A DNA stretch of 64,000 nt from Lentimicrobiaceae bacterium. GTDB taxonomy: Bacteria; Bacteroidota; Bacteroidia; Bacteroidales; F082. The stretch covers positions 21,204 through 85,203 of the forward strand of contig SUWT01000003.1 in assembly GCA_015061335.1 (NCBI GenBank), written 5' to 3'. The notes beneath the pieces are model-generated. The model was not told the origin of the DNA. It did not search any database and saw only the letters and a program-made list of their open reading frames with translations. Each line of letters begins with the position of its first letter. Position 1 is the first letter of the stretch. Shown here one piece after another: positions 35,219 through 43,646 of this stretch. The position numbers and the translations under genes were made by a program.

Positions 35219-35262
35219 ATAAAGTATAGTAAATTGTTGTATAGTTGTCACAATTAAGAAAA

Positions 35263-36159
35263 ATGGAATTTTATAATAAGACAAAATATAATATTGACGA
35301 TATATATTATTTAATAGAAAGTGAAGCAGAAGAATCTATTTATCTCGACTTTAAAGCAGCAGGTTCACTGAGTAAAGAACCTAAGAAAAAAGAAGAAATA
35401 GCAAAAGATGTATCTGCTTTCGCAAACTCAGATGGTGGTATCATTGTATATGGTTTAGAGGAGCGAGACCATAAAGCTCACAAATTATCATATATAGACG
35501 GAAATACGTATACAAAAGAGTGGTTAGAACAGGTTGTTCTAGATAATATCCAACGGCGAATAGAAAACCTTGAAATATTCCCAATTCGAGAAAACGGCGA
35601 TATGACCAAGACGATTTATGTTGTCAAAATTCCTCGTAGTAGTAACTCTCCTCATATGAGTGCAGACAAGTGTTATTATAAGCGCAATAATTTTCGCTCT
35701 GTTAAGATGGAAGAATATGAGGTTAGAGATTTGTTTTATCGAGAGTCGGTCCCAGATTTAAGGATATCAGAATATTTATTTGATAAAATTAAGGAAGATT
35801 CAGACTGCATAACATTTTGTATTCTGGTTCAAGTCGCAAATATTAGTAATACAATAGCGACACTATATAAGTTGAATTGTTACATAAGTGCTTTTGAAAA
35901 TATTCACAATTATTGTGGTAAGTATATATCAGAATTTATAAGTCCAACTATAGTAAATGATAATAAATTGAAAATTTCTGAAATGGGAAAATGTCCGTTG
36001 TTTCCTAATGAGGTCTTGGATATGTTAAGAGTTGAATTTCAAATTAAAAAAGATAAAATTCATGACTTCGTCAATAATACAACATTCGAATTTGTTCTGA
36101 TGTTTGCAAACAAAACAGACAAGGTATCTTTTTTAGCCAAAGATTTTAATTTCAATTAA
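35263..36159 (+). CDS. AlbA_2 (Schlafen-like) domain protein
   Basis: Protein of about 298 residues. The N-terminal AlbA_2 domain (about 10-140) contains EESIYLDFKAAG, KKEEIAKDVSAFANSDGGIIVYGL and the C-terminal strand YYKRNNFRSVKM, which are the family's conserved acidic and glycine-rich motifs. The C-terminal 150 residues are a beta-rich region of unknown type. AlbA_2 proteins occur as nucleic-acid binding or ATPase-like factors in defence and regulatory loci; Schlafen relatives are nucleases. The ATG at 35263 is preferred to a TTG at 35245 because it is followed directly by the domain. Confidence 0.8.
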   Translation: MEFYNKTKYNIDDIYYLIESEAEESIYLDFKAAGSLSKEPKKKEEIAKDVSAFANSDGGIIVYGLEERDHKAHKLSYIDGNTYTKEWLEQVVLDNIQRRIENLEIFPIRENGDMTKTIYVVKIPRSSNSPHMSADKCYYKRNNFRSVKMEEYEVRDLFYRESVPDLRISEYLFDKIKEDSDCITFCILVQVANISNTIATLYKLNCYISAFENIHNYCGKYISEFISPTIVNDNKLKISEMGKCPLFPNEVLDMLRVEFQIKKDKIHDFVNNTTFEFVLMFANKTDKVSFLAKDFNFN

Positions 36160-36184
36160 AATTAAAACAATCTCTGAGAACACT

Positions 36185-36964
36185 ATGCTCCTCCCATCAA
36201 TGACATATAAAGAGATGTACGATAATCTCGCAGCAGACCTTGAAAAGATTAAGATAAAGAAAGAATATCTTTTGCCGAGGGCTGTTAAAGAACTCAAAAA
36301 GGAAATGAGATTTCCTGCTTGGAGATACTATGAATATACAATTCCAGCCTCGGGTAATAAGTATGTAATATTCTTCTATGCAGATAACAAATTCTCTGTT
36401 CAAAATCCTAAAACAGATTATTTTTGTCTTGCATACGATGATGATGGTAGAAATGTAATTAAATGGGGTGCAAGATGTTTTGTGCCAGATGGTGGAGAAA
36501 TGATGCTTCTCAGAGAAATACAACTATATACAATTCACTTTTTCGCTAGATATAAAGAACGCTGGTTAAATAATGAATCGAGATATAAAAACATGTCGCT
36601 CAGTGCAAATGATGTTGCTTGCATATATCTGTCAAGAAACAAAGATAATGCAATGCCAATCGAAATGAATGATGAGATTAATAAACGTTTAGATAAATAC
36701 GGAGAAGGAGCAAAGTACGGATATCGTGTCAGAGACGGATTTTGCTTCACACTGACAGATGGTCAACAGGTGAAAGGAGAAGATTCCAAAGAGAGACCCA
36801 TAGCGCGATACGTAGTGTATAAAACCTTTATGAACGAGTCAGACATGGCTGATACGCAACTGTCAGCCATAGATAAAGAATATTACCAATCTTGGTTGCA
36901 ATACCAACGAGTTATGCAAGAGAAATTGCAAAGCGGCAATACAACCTTAATACTTGAAAAATAG
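36185..36964 (+). CDS. Unrecognised island protein with HFFARYKER motif
   Basis: Soluble protein of 259 residues not matched with confidence. The central segment reads YTIHFFARYKERWL, a motif shared with small uncharacterised proteins of Bacteroidetes mobile regions. It is followed by a possible catalytic or binding loop (GARCFVPDGGEMML precedes; KYGYRVRDGFCFTL follows). There is no signal peptide, membrane helix or known nuclease motif. It ends the defence island and is in the same orientation as the preceding genes with a 25-base gap. Confidence 0.7.
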   Translation: MLLPSMTYKEMYDNLAADLEKIKIKKEYLLPRAVKELKKEMRFPAWRYYEYTIPASGNKYVIFFYADNKFSVQNPKTDYFCLAYDDDGRNVIKWGARCFVPDGGEMMLLREIQLYTIHFFARYKERWLNNESRYKNMSLSANDVACIYLSRNKDNAMPIEMNDEINKRLDKYGEGAKYGYRVRDGFCFTLTDGQQVKGEDSKERPIARYVVYKTFMNESDMADTQLSAIDKEYYQSWLQYQRVMQEKLQSGNTTLILEK

Positions 36965-37320
36965 TCGAAAGACAAAAGTCTAAAGTCTAAAGGGAAGAAG
37001 TATGAACCACCTTCCTACCAAGTTCCTAATCATTTTAAACCTGAGAAACTGAAAATCTGAAAACCTGAGACGTCAAAATCTCCAACTTTGAGACTCTGTG
37101 TCTTTGCGACCTATTATCAAAAAATCTCCTATCATCTGCATCAGATGACCTTAAATTCAGACAAGAAATTCGATGATTTCAGTCAAGATAATTAATTTTC
37201 AAAAAAAGTAAAACTATCACAAAATTCCTTACATTTGCAAAGGGCATTAAGCTCATGACCCATGGCTCACAGCTCAATGCAAAAATCTTGAATTATTAAT
37301 TATTATAAAAATAACAATAT
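36965..37320. other. Gap with oligo-repeat words, then the transketolase promoter and leader
   Basis: No gene. 36965-37110 holds AAGTCTAAAGTCTAAAG, CTGAGAAACTGAAAATCTGAAAACCTGAGACG and CTCTGTGTCTTTGCGACC, the same kind of words as at 25972-26198. A TACATTTG promoter box at 37230-37237 opens a leader that can form an imperfect hairpin between GCATTAAGCTC and GCTCAATGC (about 37243-37281). Confidence 0.5.
37230..37237 (+). promoter_or_regulatory. -7 box for the transketolase operon
   Basis: TACATTTG, 83 bases before the ATG at 37321. Confidence 0.55.
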
Positions 37321-38163
37321 ATGGAAATCAATCAGTTAAAAGATGTAGCATCACAGGTAAGACGTGATATCATCAGAATGGTTCATGCTTGTCAATCAGG
37401 ACACCCAGGCGGTTCATTGGGAGCTACCGACATCGTCACGGCTCTTTATTTCGATCAAATGCAAATCAATCCTGAGAAATTTGCGATGGATGGAGCAGGA
37501 GAGGACGTGTTCTTCCTTTCTAACGGTCACATCAGCCCAATGTTCTATAGCGTTTTGGCACGTCGCGGATATTTCCCTGTCTCAGAATTGGCAACATTCC
37601 GTCGCCTCGGCACTCGCCTTCAAGGTCACCCTACAACAGCAGAAAACCTCCCAGGCGTAAGAGTAGCCAGCGGTTCTTTAGGACAAGGCATGTCGGTGGC
37701 AATAGGCGTCGCTGAAGCCAAAAAACTCATGAAAGATGACCATATCGTTTACGTCTTGATGGGCGACGGCGAACAAGAAGAAGGTCAGATCTGGGAAGCA
37801 GCAATGTATGCTCCGGCTAAAAAGGTCGATAACCTCATCGCCATCGTTGACTACAACAAAAAACAAATCGACGGCTCAACAGACGATGTCATGAACCTCG
37901 GCGACCTCAGAGCTAAATACGAATCTTTCGGATGGAAAGTCTGGGAATGCAACGGCAATGACATGCAGGAAGTCGTTGACACATTGACAAAAATGCGCGA
38001 AAACACTCACAAAGGTCAGGCTCAGATCCTTCTCGCACACACAGAAATGGGTATGGGTGTTGACTTCATGATGGGAACTCATAAATGGCACGGCGTCGCA
38101 CCTAACGACGAACAAGCCGCTAACGCTTTATCACAACTTAAAGAAACTTTAGGAGATTATTAA
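37321..38163 (+). CDS. Transketolase, N-terminal subunit
   Basis: Thiamine-diphosphate-binding half of a split transketolase, 280 residues, an arrangement common in Bacteroidetes and many anaerobes. CQSGHPGGSLGATDI and GSLGQGMSVAIG mark the N-terminal domain. MGDGEQEEGQIWEAA plus NKKQIDG is the ThDP-diphosphate/Mg site. It is followed 18 bases later by the C-terminal subunit. Together they transfer two-carbon units in the non-oxidative pentose phosphate pathway. Codon use is distinctly GC-richer (CTC, GTC, CGC codons) than in flanking genes, probably reflecting high expression. Confidence 0.95.
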   Translation: MEINQLKDVASQVRRDIIRMVHACQSGHPGGSLGATDIVTALYFDQMQINPEKFAMDGAGEDVFFLSNGHISPMFYSVLARRGYFPVSELATFRRLGTRLQGHPTTAENLPGVRVASGSLGQGMSVAIGVAEAKKLMKDDHIVYVLMGDGEQEEGQIWEAAMYAPAKKVDNLIAIVDYNKKQIDGSTDDVMNLGDLRAKYESFGWKVWECNGNDMQEVVDTLTKMRENTHKGQAQILLAHTEMGMGVDFMMGTHKWHGVAPNDEQAANALSQLKETLGDY

Positions 38164-38181
38164 TTTCAAAAACACATTATC

Positions 38182-39138
38182 ATGGATTTCACAGTACAAA
38201 ATTATAAAGATACAAGATCAGGATTTGGTGAAGGTCTTTTAGAAGCAGCAAAACGCAATCCTAAAGTCGTTGGTCTCTGCGCCGACTTAATCGGTTCTCT
38301 CAAGATGGACGCTTTCGCAAAAGAATTCCCGGAAAGATTTTTCCAAGTGGGTATCGCAGAAGCTAATATGATCGGCATCGCTGCAGGTTTGAGCATCGGC
38401 GGCATGGTTCCTTTCACAGGTACTTTCGCTAACTTCTCAACAGCTCGCGTCTTTGACCAAATCCGTCAAGTGGTTTCTTATTCAAATAAAAACGTCAAGA
38501 TCTGCGCTTCACACGCTGGTCTCACTCTCGGCGAAGACGGTGCTACTCACCAGACTTTAGAAGACATCGGCATGATGAAGATGTTACCTAACATGACAGT
38601 CATCGTCCCATGCGACTTCAACCAGACAAAAGCTGCAACTATCGCTGTAGCAGAACACGACGGTCCTGTTTACTTACGTTTTGGTCGTCCGAAAGTAGCT
38701 AACTTCACTCCAGCCGATGAGCCATTCGTAATAGGTAAGGCTCAGATGATGCAAGAAGGTACAGACGTGACAATCTTCGCTTGCGGTCATATGGTATGGA
38801 AAGCTGTTCAGGCACTTCCAATCTTGAAAGAAATGGGTATCAACGTAGAACTTATCAATATCCACACAATTAAACCTCTTGACGTTGAAGCAGTCATCGC
38901 ATCAGCCAAGAAGACAGGTTGCGTTGTCACAGCAGAAGAACACCAACTCAACGGCGGTCTGTTCGACAGCATCTCACAAGTACTTTCAAGAAACTGCCCA
39001 ACTCCAATGGAAGCAGTAGCGGTATTCGATCAATACGGACAAAGCGGCACACCAGACGAACTCTTGAAACACTATCATTTAGATACAGAAGACATCGTCG
39101 AAGCAGCCAAGAGAGCTATCGCAAGAAAAAATAAATAA
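38182..39138 (+). CDS. Transketolase, C-terminal subunit
   Basis: Partner of the preceding gene, 318 residues, containing the pyrimidine-binding and C-terminal domains. RFFQVGIAEANMIGIAAGLS holds the Glu that protonates ThDP. SHAGLTLGEDGATHQTLEDI and VYLRFGRPKV continue the domain, and VTAEEHQLNGGLFDS marks the C-terminal lobe. The expected partner interface sits between the subunits. A terminator at 39161-39195 ends the operon. Confidence 0.95.
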   Translation: MDFTVQNYKDTRSGFGEGLLEAAKRNPKVVGLCADLIGSLKMDAFAKEFPERFFQVGIAEANMIGIAAGLSIGGMVPFTGTFANFSTARVFDQIRQVVSYSNKNVKICASHAGLTLGEDGATHQTLEDIGMMKMLPNMTVIVPCDFNQTKAATIAVAEHDGPVYLRFGRPKVANFTPADEPFVIGKAQMMQEGTDVTIFACGHMVWKAVQALPILKEMGINVELINIHTIKPLDVEAVIASAKKTGCVVTAEEHQLNGGLFDSISQVLSRNCPTPMEAVAVFDQYGQSGTPDELLKHYHLDTEDIVEAAKRAIARKNK

Positions 39139-39160
39139 TCTATATTTTGTATAAAAAGAA

Positions 39161-39195
39161 AATCCCGTGAGAATAATACCTCCGGGATTTTTTTA
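39161..39195 (+). terminator. Terminator after the transketolase operon
   Basis: AATCCCG pairs with CGGGATT over a 15-base loop, followed by a T-run; upstream A-rich bases may let it serve the opposing gene as well. Confidence 0.7.
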
Positions 39196-39214
39196 TTGAT
39201 AAATTTAAAAGAAA

Positions 39215-39691
39215 TTATTTCGTTATCTTACTGGTCTGGCATAATGATAGACTCTTCTCTTCCGACATCTTTCTGATTGCAATTACATCGGTACGATTCT
39301 CAATATTAATTACATTAATGCTTTTGTCTTTATCACTCAGTGCTTTTACGTCATAGTCAAAATCTCTGCAGGCTTTAATAAGATCTTCGCATGATTTTGC
39401 ATCTATTACTGAATATTCAAAATTCTTAATGGCATCTTCTATATTAGCGGTCATTCTTTTGGTAGCTGCATCCTTCTTGGCTTCTCCGCCAAAACGGTAT
39501 ATTTGCTTGCCGTTAATTACCGTATCTGCTTTTTTTGTGGCAACAGGAATTTCTGTAGCTTTCTTGTTTTTAGAAGTGATAGGAGTCTCTTCCTTTTGAT
39601 TAATTTCGTTGTTATTTTTATCTACTTGATTTTCACATGAGAAGAAGAGAAAACCTAAACATAAACTAACTGTCAATACAATTCTTTTCAT
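39215..39691 (-). CDS. Small predicted lipoprotein
   Basis: Protein of 158 residues. A lipoprotein signal ends in LFFSC at about residues 17-21, so it is probably anchored in the membrane through Cys21. A polar, Lys/Thr-rich linker follows (about 25-65), then a compact helical region (about 75-140, containing EDAIKNFEYSVIDAKSCEDL). No family is recognised. The ATG at 39689-39691 is used rather than a TTG at 39712, which lies inside the promoter box. Confidence 0.7.
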   Translation of the reverse strand: MKRIVLTVSLCLGFLFFSCENQVDKNNNEINQKEETPITSKNKKATEIPVATKKADTVINGKQIYRFGGEAKKDAATKRMTANIEDAIKNFEYSVIDAKSCEDLIKACRDFDYDVKALSDKDKSINVINIENRTDVIAIRKMSEEKSLSLCQTSKITK

Positions 39692-39709
39692 ACTAAAACT
39701 ATTATTTTG

Positions 39710-39717
39710 CAAAAATA
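39710..39717 (-). promoter_or_regulatory. -7 box for the small lipoprotein gene
   Basis: TATTTTTG on the minus strand, 19 bases before the ATG. Confidence 0.6.
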
Positions 39718-39739
39718 TGATATTTATCGAAATAATTTA

Positions 39740-39747
39740 TAAATTTG
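39740..39747 (+). promoter_or_regulatory. -7 box for arcC
   Basis: TAAATTTG, 39 bases before the ATG at 39787. Confidence 0.6.
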
Positions 39748-39786
39748 CAGTTTATTTTTTCTAAATAGGAATTAACATATTATAAT

Positions 39787-40725
39787 ATGAGTAAACTAGT
39801 TGTTGTTGCCCTTGGTGGTAACGCATTATTAAGAAGTAATCAAAAAGGAACATATCAAGAACAAATTGCGAATGTAACAGAAACCTGTCAAGCCTTGGTG
39901 GATTTTCTTAAACGTGGTAACCGATTGATTATTGGTCACGGTAATGGTCCGCAAGTTGGAAATGTTATGTTACAACATGAAGCAGGACAGAAGATATTTG
40001 AATTACCATCGATGCCAATGGATTATTGTGTTTCTGAGACACAAGGTTCTATAGGATATCTTATAGAACTTGGTTTTAAGAAAGTTTTGGCACAGGAAAA
40101 TATTGATAGAAATGTCGTCACACTGATTACACAGGTCGTTGTTGATAAAAATGATCCAATGTTTCAGAATCCTACTAAACCCGTAGGACCGTATTACACT
40201 AAAGAGGAGGCTGATGACTATTCAGAACAGACAGGAGCTGTTTTTCATGAAGATCCTAGAGGTCGTGGTTGGCGTAAAGTCGTACCATCGCCACAACCTA
40301 TCAAGATTAATAATATAGATATTGTCAAGACTTTGGCTGATGCTGGTAATATCGTTGTGACTGTTGGAGGAGGTGGAATTCCTGTTGTTGAGAATAATGG
40401 TTATGTGTCAGGTATTGAAGCTGTTATAGATAAAGATCTTGCATCTTCCTTGGCTGCAATTCATGTAAATGCTGATGCTTTTTATATTCTTACCGATGTG
40501 CCACAGGCATATATCAATTTCAAAAAGGAAAATCAAGAGGCTCTTGGAATTATAACTGTTGCACAAGCCAAACAATATCTTGCTGATGGACAATTCACAG
40601 AAGGTAGCATGGCTCCAAAGATGCGTGCTGCCATTAAATTCGTTGAAGCGACAGGTAAGGAAGCTGTTATCACAGATGCCACTACATTATCAGATGAAAA
40701 TGGTGGAACAAGAATTATAGCTTAA
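39787..40725 (+). CDS. arcC: Carbamate kinase
   Basis: Amino-acid-kinase fold enzyme of 312 residues that converts carbamoyl phosphate and ADP to ATP, ammonia and CO2. Motifs are VVALGGNALL at the start, IGHGNGPQVGN, MPMDYCVSETQGSIGY, VTVGGGGIPVV, and the C-terminal FTEGSMAPKMRAAIKF. In fermenting anaerobes it makes ATP from arginine/citrulline or agmatine breakdown. No arginine deiminase or carbamoyltransferase gene is adjacent, so it may act with enzymes encoded elsewhere. Confidence 0.95.
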   Translation: MSKLVVVALGGNALLRSNQKGTYQEQIANVTETCQALVDFLKRGNRLIIGHGNGPQVGNVMLQHEAGQKIFELPSMPMDYCVSETQGSIGYLIELGFKKVLAQENIDRNVVTLITQVVVDKNDPMFQNPTKPVGPYYTKEEADDYSEQTGAVFHEDPRGRGWRKVVPSPQPIKINNIDIVKTLADAGNIVVTVGGGGIPVVENNGYVSGIEAVIDKDLASSLAAIHVNADAFYILTDVPQAYINFKKENQEALGIITVAQAKQYLADGQFTEGSMAPKMRAAIKFVEATGKEAVITDATTLSDENGGTRIIA

Positions 40726-40738
40726 CTGTTAAATTATA

Positions 40739-40789
40739 GAGACTCAAGAATATAAGCTGTTAAGCAAAATTCTTGAGCCTCTTTTTTTA
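40739..40789 (+). terminator. Terminator after arcC
   Basis: CTCAAGAAT (40743-40751) pairs with ATTCTTGAG (40769-40777), extended by GAG/CTC, then seven Ts. Confidence 0.75.
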
Positions 40790-40801
40790 TGTCTTTATGA
40801 T

Positions 40802-42877
40802 TTATTTAAGATATTTATCTAACCAATTATAAAATCTTCTTTGCCATAATATTCCGTTTTGTGCTTGTAAGACCCAGTGATTCTCATCCGGGAAGTATAA
40901 AAACTCGGCGGGAATGCCTCTTAATACCGCGGCATTATAAGCTTGCATGCCTTGTGTGAAGCAAATTCTGTAGTCCTTGGCACCATGGATAACCATGATA
41001 GGAGCGGTCCATTTATCTACAAATTTATGAGGTGAATTGGCATACGACCATTGTACTACAGGATTATCCTTGTCCCAATAAGGTCCGCCTAAATCCCAAT
41101 TGACAAACCACATCTCCTCTGTCTCAAGATATTGTGACTCAAAGTTAAACATACCATCGTGTGCTATCAAAGCTTTGAAACGTCCTTCATGATGACCGGC
41201 AAGCCAGAATACGGAGAAACCACCGAAACTTGCTCCTACAGCACCAAGTCGGTTCTCATCAATAAATGGTTCTTTCGCTAAAGCATCTATGGCAGAAAGA
41301 TAATCTTTCATACATTGACCACCATAGTCACCGCTTATGGCTTCATTCCATTCTTGTCCAAAACCAGGCAAGCCTCTACGATTAGGTGCTACTACTATAT
41401 AGTCGTTCGCAGCCATCATTTGGAAGTTCCAACGGTATGACCAAAACTGACTTACAGTACTTTGAGGTCCGCCTTCACAGTAAAGCAATGCCGGATATTT
41501 TTTGTTCTTATCAAAATGAGGTGGATATATTACCCATACCAACATTCTTTTGCCATCTGTGGTCTCAATCCAGCGTTCTTCTACATTGCCCATGGTTAAC
41601 TGGTTAAAAATGTTGTCATTGACGCTAGTGATCTGCGTCGCTTCACCACTATTAGGATCAACTAGGAATAATTCTGTCGGTCGTGACATTGATTGACGTC
41701 CTGCAACAAGTTTGTCACCGGCCCATGCTAAAGAAATATAGTTGTGCTTTCCTTCTGTAATTTTCCTGATACTGCCAGTGCTGAGACTTAAAGCATATAT
41801 CTGGTCTGTGGCGTGACGATCGCTGATGAAATATATAGATTCTCCATCAGCTGACCATAGAAGATGTGTGGCGTTTTGATCAAAACCTATAGAATAGTCT
41901 TTCTTCTCTCCAGTAGTTAGATCCATGACATAAAGACGTTGCTTGTCTGCTTCATAACCATCACGTTCCATACTCTCCCAAGCTATTTTGTCACCCTTAG
42001 GAGAAACAACGACATTCATATCGTAACCCATCATTCCATTAGTGAGATTCTTACATTCTCCAGTAGGTATGTTGTATTGATAAATGTCTGTATTTGTTGA
42101 AATCGCATATTCTAATCCAACTTTCTTCCTGCAAGAATAAAGAATATTCTGTCCGTCATTAGTCCAAGCGATCTGTTCCATGCCTCCCCATGGTCTCACT
42201 GGAGCTTCCCACATTTCTCCGTTCATGATGTCAAGTTTGGTTTTACCATTATCAGAAGTGACGAAAATATGACTGTAGGTGTCAACCCATTGATCCCAAT
42301 GACGATACATCAGGTCATTGTTGATTCTTCCAGATGAAAGAGGAAGATCTGGGTAGATATCTGCGACATTGTCTTTTAGCTTTACCTCTGCGTTGAAGAG
42401 CAACTGTGACTCGTCTGGTGAATATTTAAATCCACTAATGCCTCCTTCTACAAAAGAGACTTGCTTTCTTTCACTTCCGTCAGTATTCATCTCCCATACC
42501 TGCATCTCACCACTATCGGCGCACATAAATAGTATCTTTGAACCATCTTTATTCCATGTCGGACTATATTCGCTTGATAATGATGATGTTAAACATCTGT
42601 TGTTGTTGCCGTCAATATCAATGATGTAAATATCACTCTTACTTCTGTTCTCTTCAATAATGAAGTAAGTTAGGCTGTAAACAATCTGTTTGCCATCAGG
42701 AGATACTGAGTATTCGCCCAAACGATTCATCGACCATAAAACCTCCGGCGTCATAATGTCTGATTGAAGTACTAGATCTTGAGGCGGTGTGTAAGAAGCT
42801 TCTGTTTTGTCGTTCTTCTCACTGCACGAAGCTAATGTTAAAGCTACTAATGCCATGATAATAATGTTTTTTCTCAT
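40802..42877 (-). CDS. S9 family peptidase lipoprotein (DPP5/acylaminoacyl peptidase type)
   Basis: Prolyl-oligopeptidase family serine peptidase of 691 residues. A lipoprotein signal ends LTLASC (Cys18). A seven-blade beta-propeller follows (about 45-430, WD40-like blades such as EYSVSPDGKQIVY and YSPTWNKDGSKILF). The C-terminal alpha/beta-hydrolase domain has the Ser in GASFGGFSVFW, Asp in HGAKDYRICF and His in DENHWVL. Members remove dipeptides or acyl-amino acids from peptides; Bacteroidales use them in peptide nutrition. A TACCTTTG box lies at 42930-42937. Confidence 0.9.
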   Translation of the reverse strand: MRKNIIIMALVALTLASCSEKNDKTEASYTPPQDLVLQSDIMTPEVLWSMNRLGEYSVSPDGKQIVYSLTYFIIEENRSKSDIYIIDIDGNNNRCLTSSLSSEYSPTWNKDGSKILFMCADSGEMQVWEMNTDGSERKQVSFVEGGISGFKYSPDESQLLFNAEVKLKDNVADIYPDLPLSSGRINNDLMYRHWDQWVDTYSHIFVTSDNGKTKLDIMNGEMWEAPVRPWGGMEQIAWTNDGQNILYSCRKKVGLEYAISTNTDIYQYNIPTGECKNLTNGMMGYDMNVVVSPKGDKIAWESMERDGYEADKQRLYVMDLTTGEKKDYSIGFDQNATHLLWSADGESIYFISDRHATDQIYALSLSTGSIRKITEGKHNYISLAWAGDKLVAGRQSMSRPTELFLVDPNSGEATQITSVNDNIFNQLTMGNVEERWIETTDGKRMLVWVIYPPHFDKNKKYPALLYCEGGPQSTVSQFWSYRWNFQMMAANDYIVVAPNRRGLPGFGQEWNEAISGDYGGQCMKDYLSAIDALAKEPFIDENRLGAVGASFGGFSVFWLAGHHEGRFKALIAHDGMFNFESQYLETEEMWFVNWDLGGPYWDKDNPVVQWSYANSPHKFVDKWTAPIMVIHGAKDYRICFTQGMQAYNAAVLRGIPAEFLYFPDENHWVLQAQNGILWQRRFYNWLDKYLK

Positions 42878-42929
42878 AATAAATATTATTTGGATTGTAA
42901 TTCATTCTGCACTCTACAATTTAAAACTA

Positions 42930-42937
42930 CAAAGGTA
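42930..42937 (-). promoter_or_regulatory. -7 box for the S9 peptidase gene
   Basis: TACCTTTG on the minus strand, 53 bases before the ATG. Confidence 0.55.
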
Positions 42938-43016
42938 GTGTTTTTTAATTAAAGAAACAAATGAACGCTTAAATAAGTATTTATATGCAGAAAAAACAAT
43001 TATTACGATAAAGAAA

Positions 43017-43505
43017 TTACTGCTCTACAAATATTAATTTATCTGTATCATAGCCTTTTTCTTTTGCAACATTAATGATTCTTTGCAAGATGTCGTTATT
43101 GAGCTGTGGCGTTCTTGATAGAATCCATAGGTATTTGGGAGAATTACCTCCAACTAAGACATATTGATAATCATTGTCAATCATCAATACTCTGTAATCT
43201 GAATAAAAATTCATGAAGAACGATACTCTCAATAGACCGGAAATATCGGTTGTCTTAGCCTTTCCTATCGACTCCTTGAATTTTCCGTCACGATAACCCT
43301 GATTGATAACTTTAATGTTACCATCCGGTTCTAAAATGTATTCTGCTGTTACGTTCTGCATGTCGCGTTCAAAACTATGATCGAAGCGCGCTATTTCATA
43401 CCATTTCCCGAGATATTTATTTAACTCGATGGCAACAGGTTGATTATCAATTTTATTTGATGAAAATAAACCTATTAAAGTAAAGATGAATAATTTTGTG
43501 TTCAT
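43017..43505 (-). CDS. Lipocalin, Blc-like
   Basis: Lipocalin of 162 residues. The signature GKWYEIARFDHSFERD (about 32-47) and the later YVLVGGNSPKYLWILSRTP are typical of bacterial Blc, an outer-membrane lipocalin for lysophospholipids. The N-terminus is hydrophobic, but no lipobox Cys is seen, so it may be a soluble periplasmic form instead of a lipoprotein. It sits apart, upstream of the S9 peptidase on the same strand with 139 bases between. Confidence 0.88.
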   Translation of the reverse strand: MNTKLFIFTLIGLFSSNKIDNQPVAIELNKYLGKWYEIARFDHSFERDMQNVTAEYILEPDGNIKVINQGYRDGKFKESIGKAKTTDISGLLRVSFFMNFYSDYRVLMIDNDYQYVLVGGNSPKYLWILSRTPQLNNDILQRIINVAKEKGYDTDKLIFVEQ

Positions 43506-43623
43506 AGATTTTGTTTTTTTAAATATAACAGAATCATGTGCCTATTGTTCGATTTATATGAATAAATCATGAATTATTTTTTTTGTTTAGGCTAACATTC
43601 TTGTTATTTAGTTGATAATTAAT

Positions 43624-43631
43624 TATCTTTG
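43624..43631 (+). promoter_or_regulatory. -7 box for the PNGase F-like gene
   Basis: TATCTTTG, 16 bases before the ATG at 43647. An upstream TTG start at 43629 lies in the box itself and is rejected. Confidence 0.6.
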
Positions 43632-43646
43632 CGGAAAAATATTGAT

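Noticed and set aside
37321..39138. Split transketolase as a frameshift pseudogene
   Set aside because: Both halves have proper starts, stops and an 18-base gap; two-subunit transketolases are normal in this phylum.
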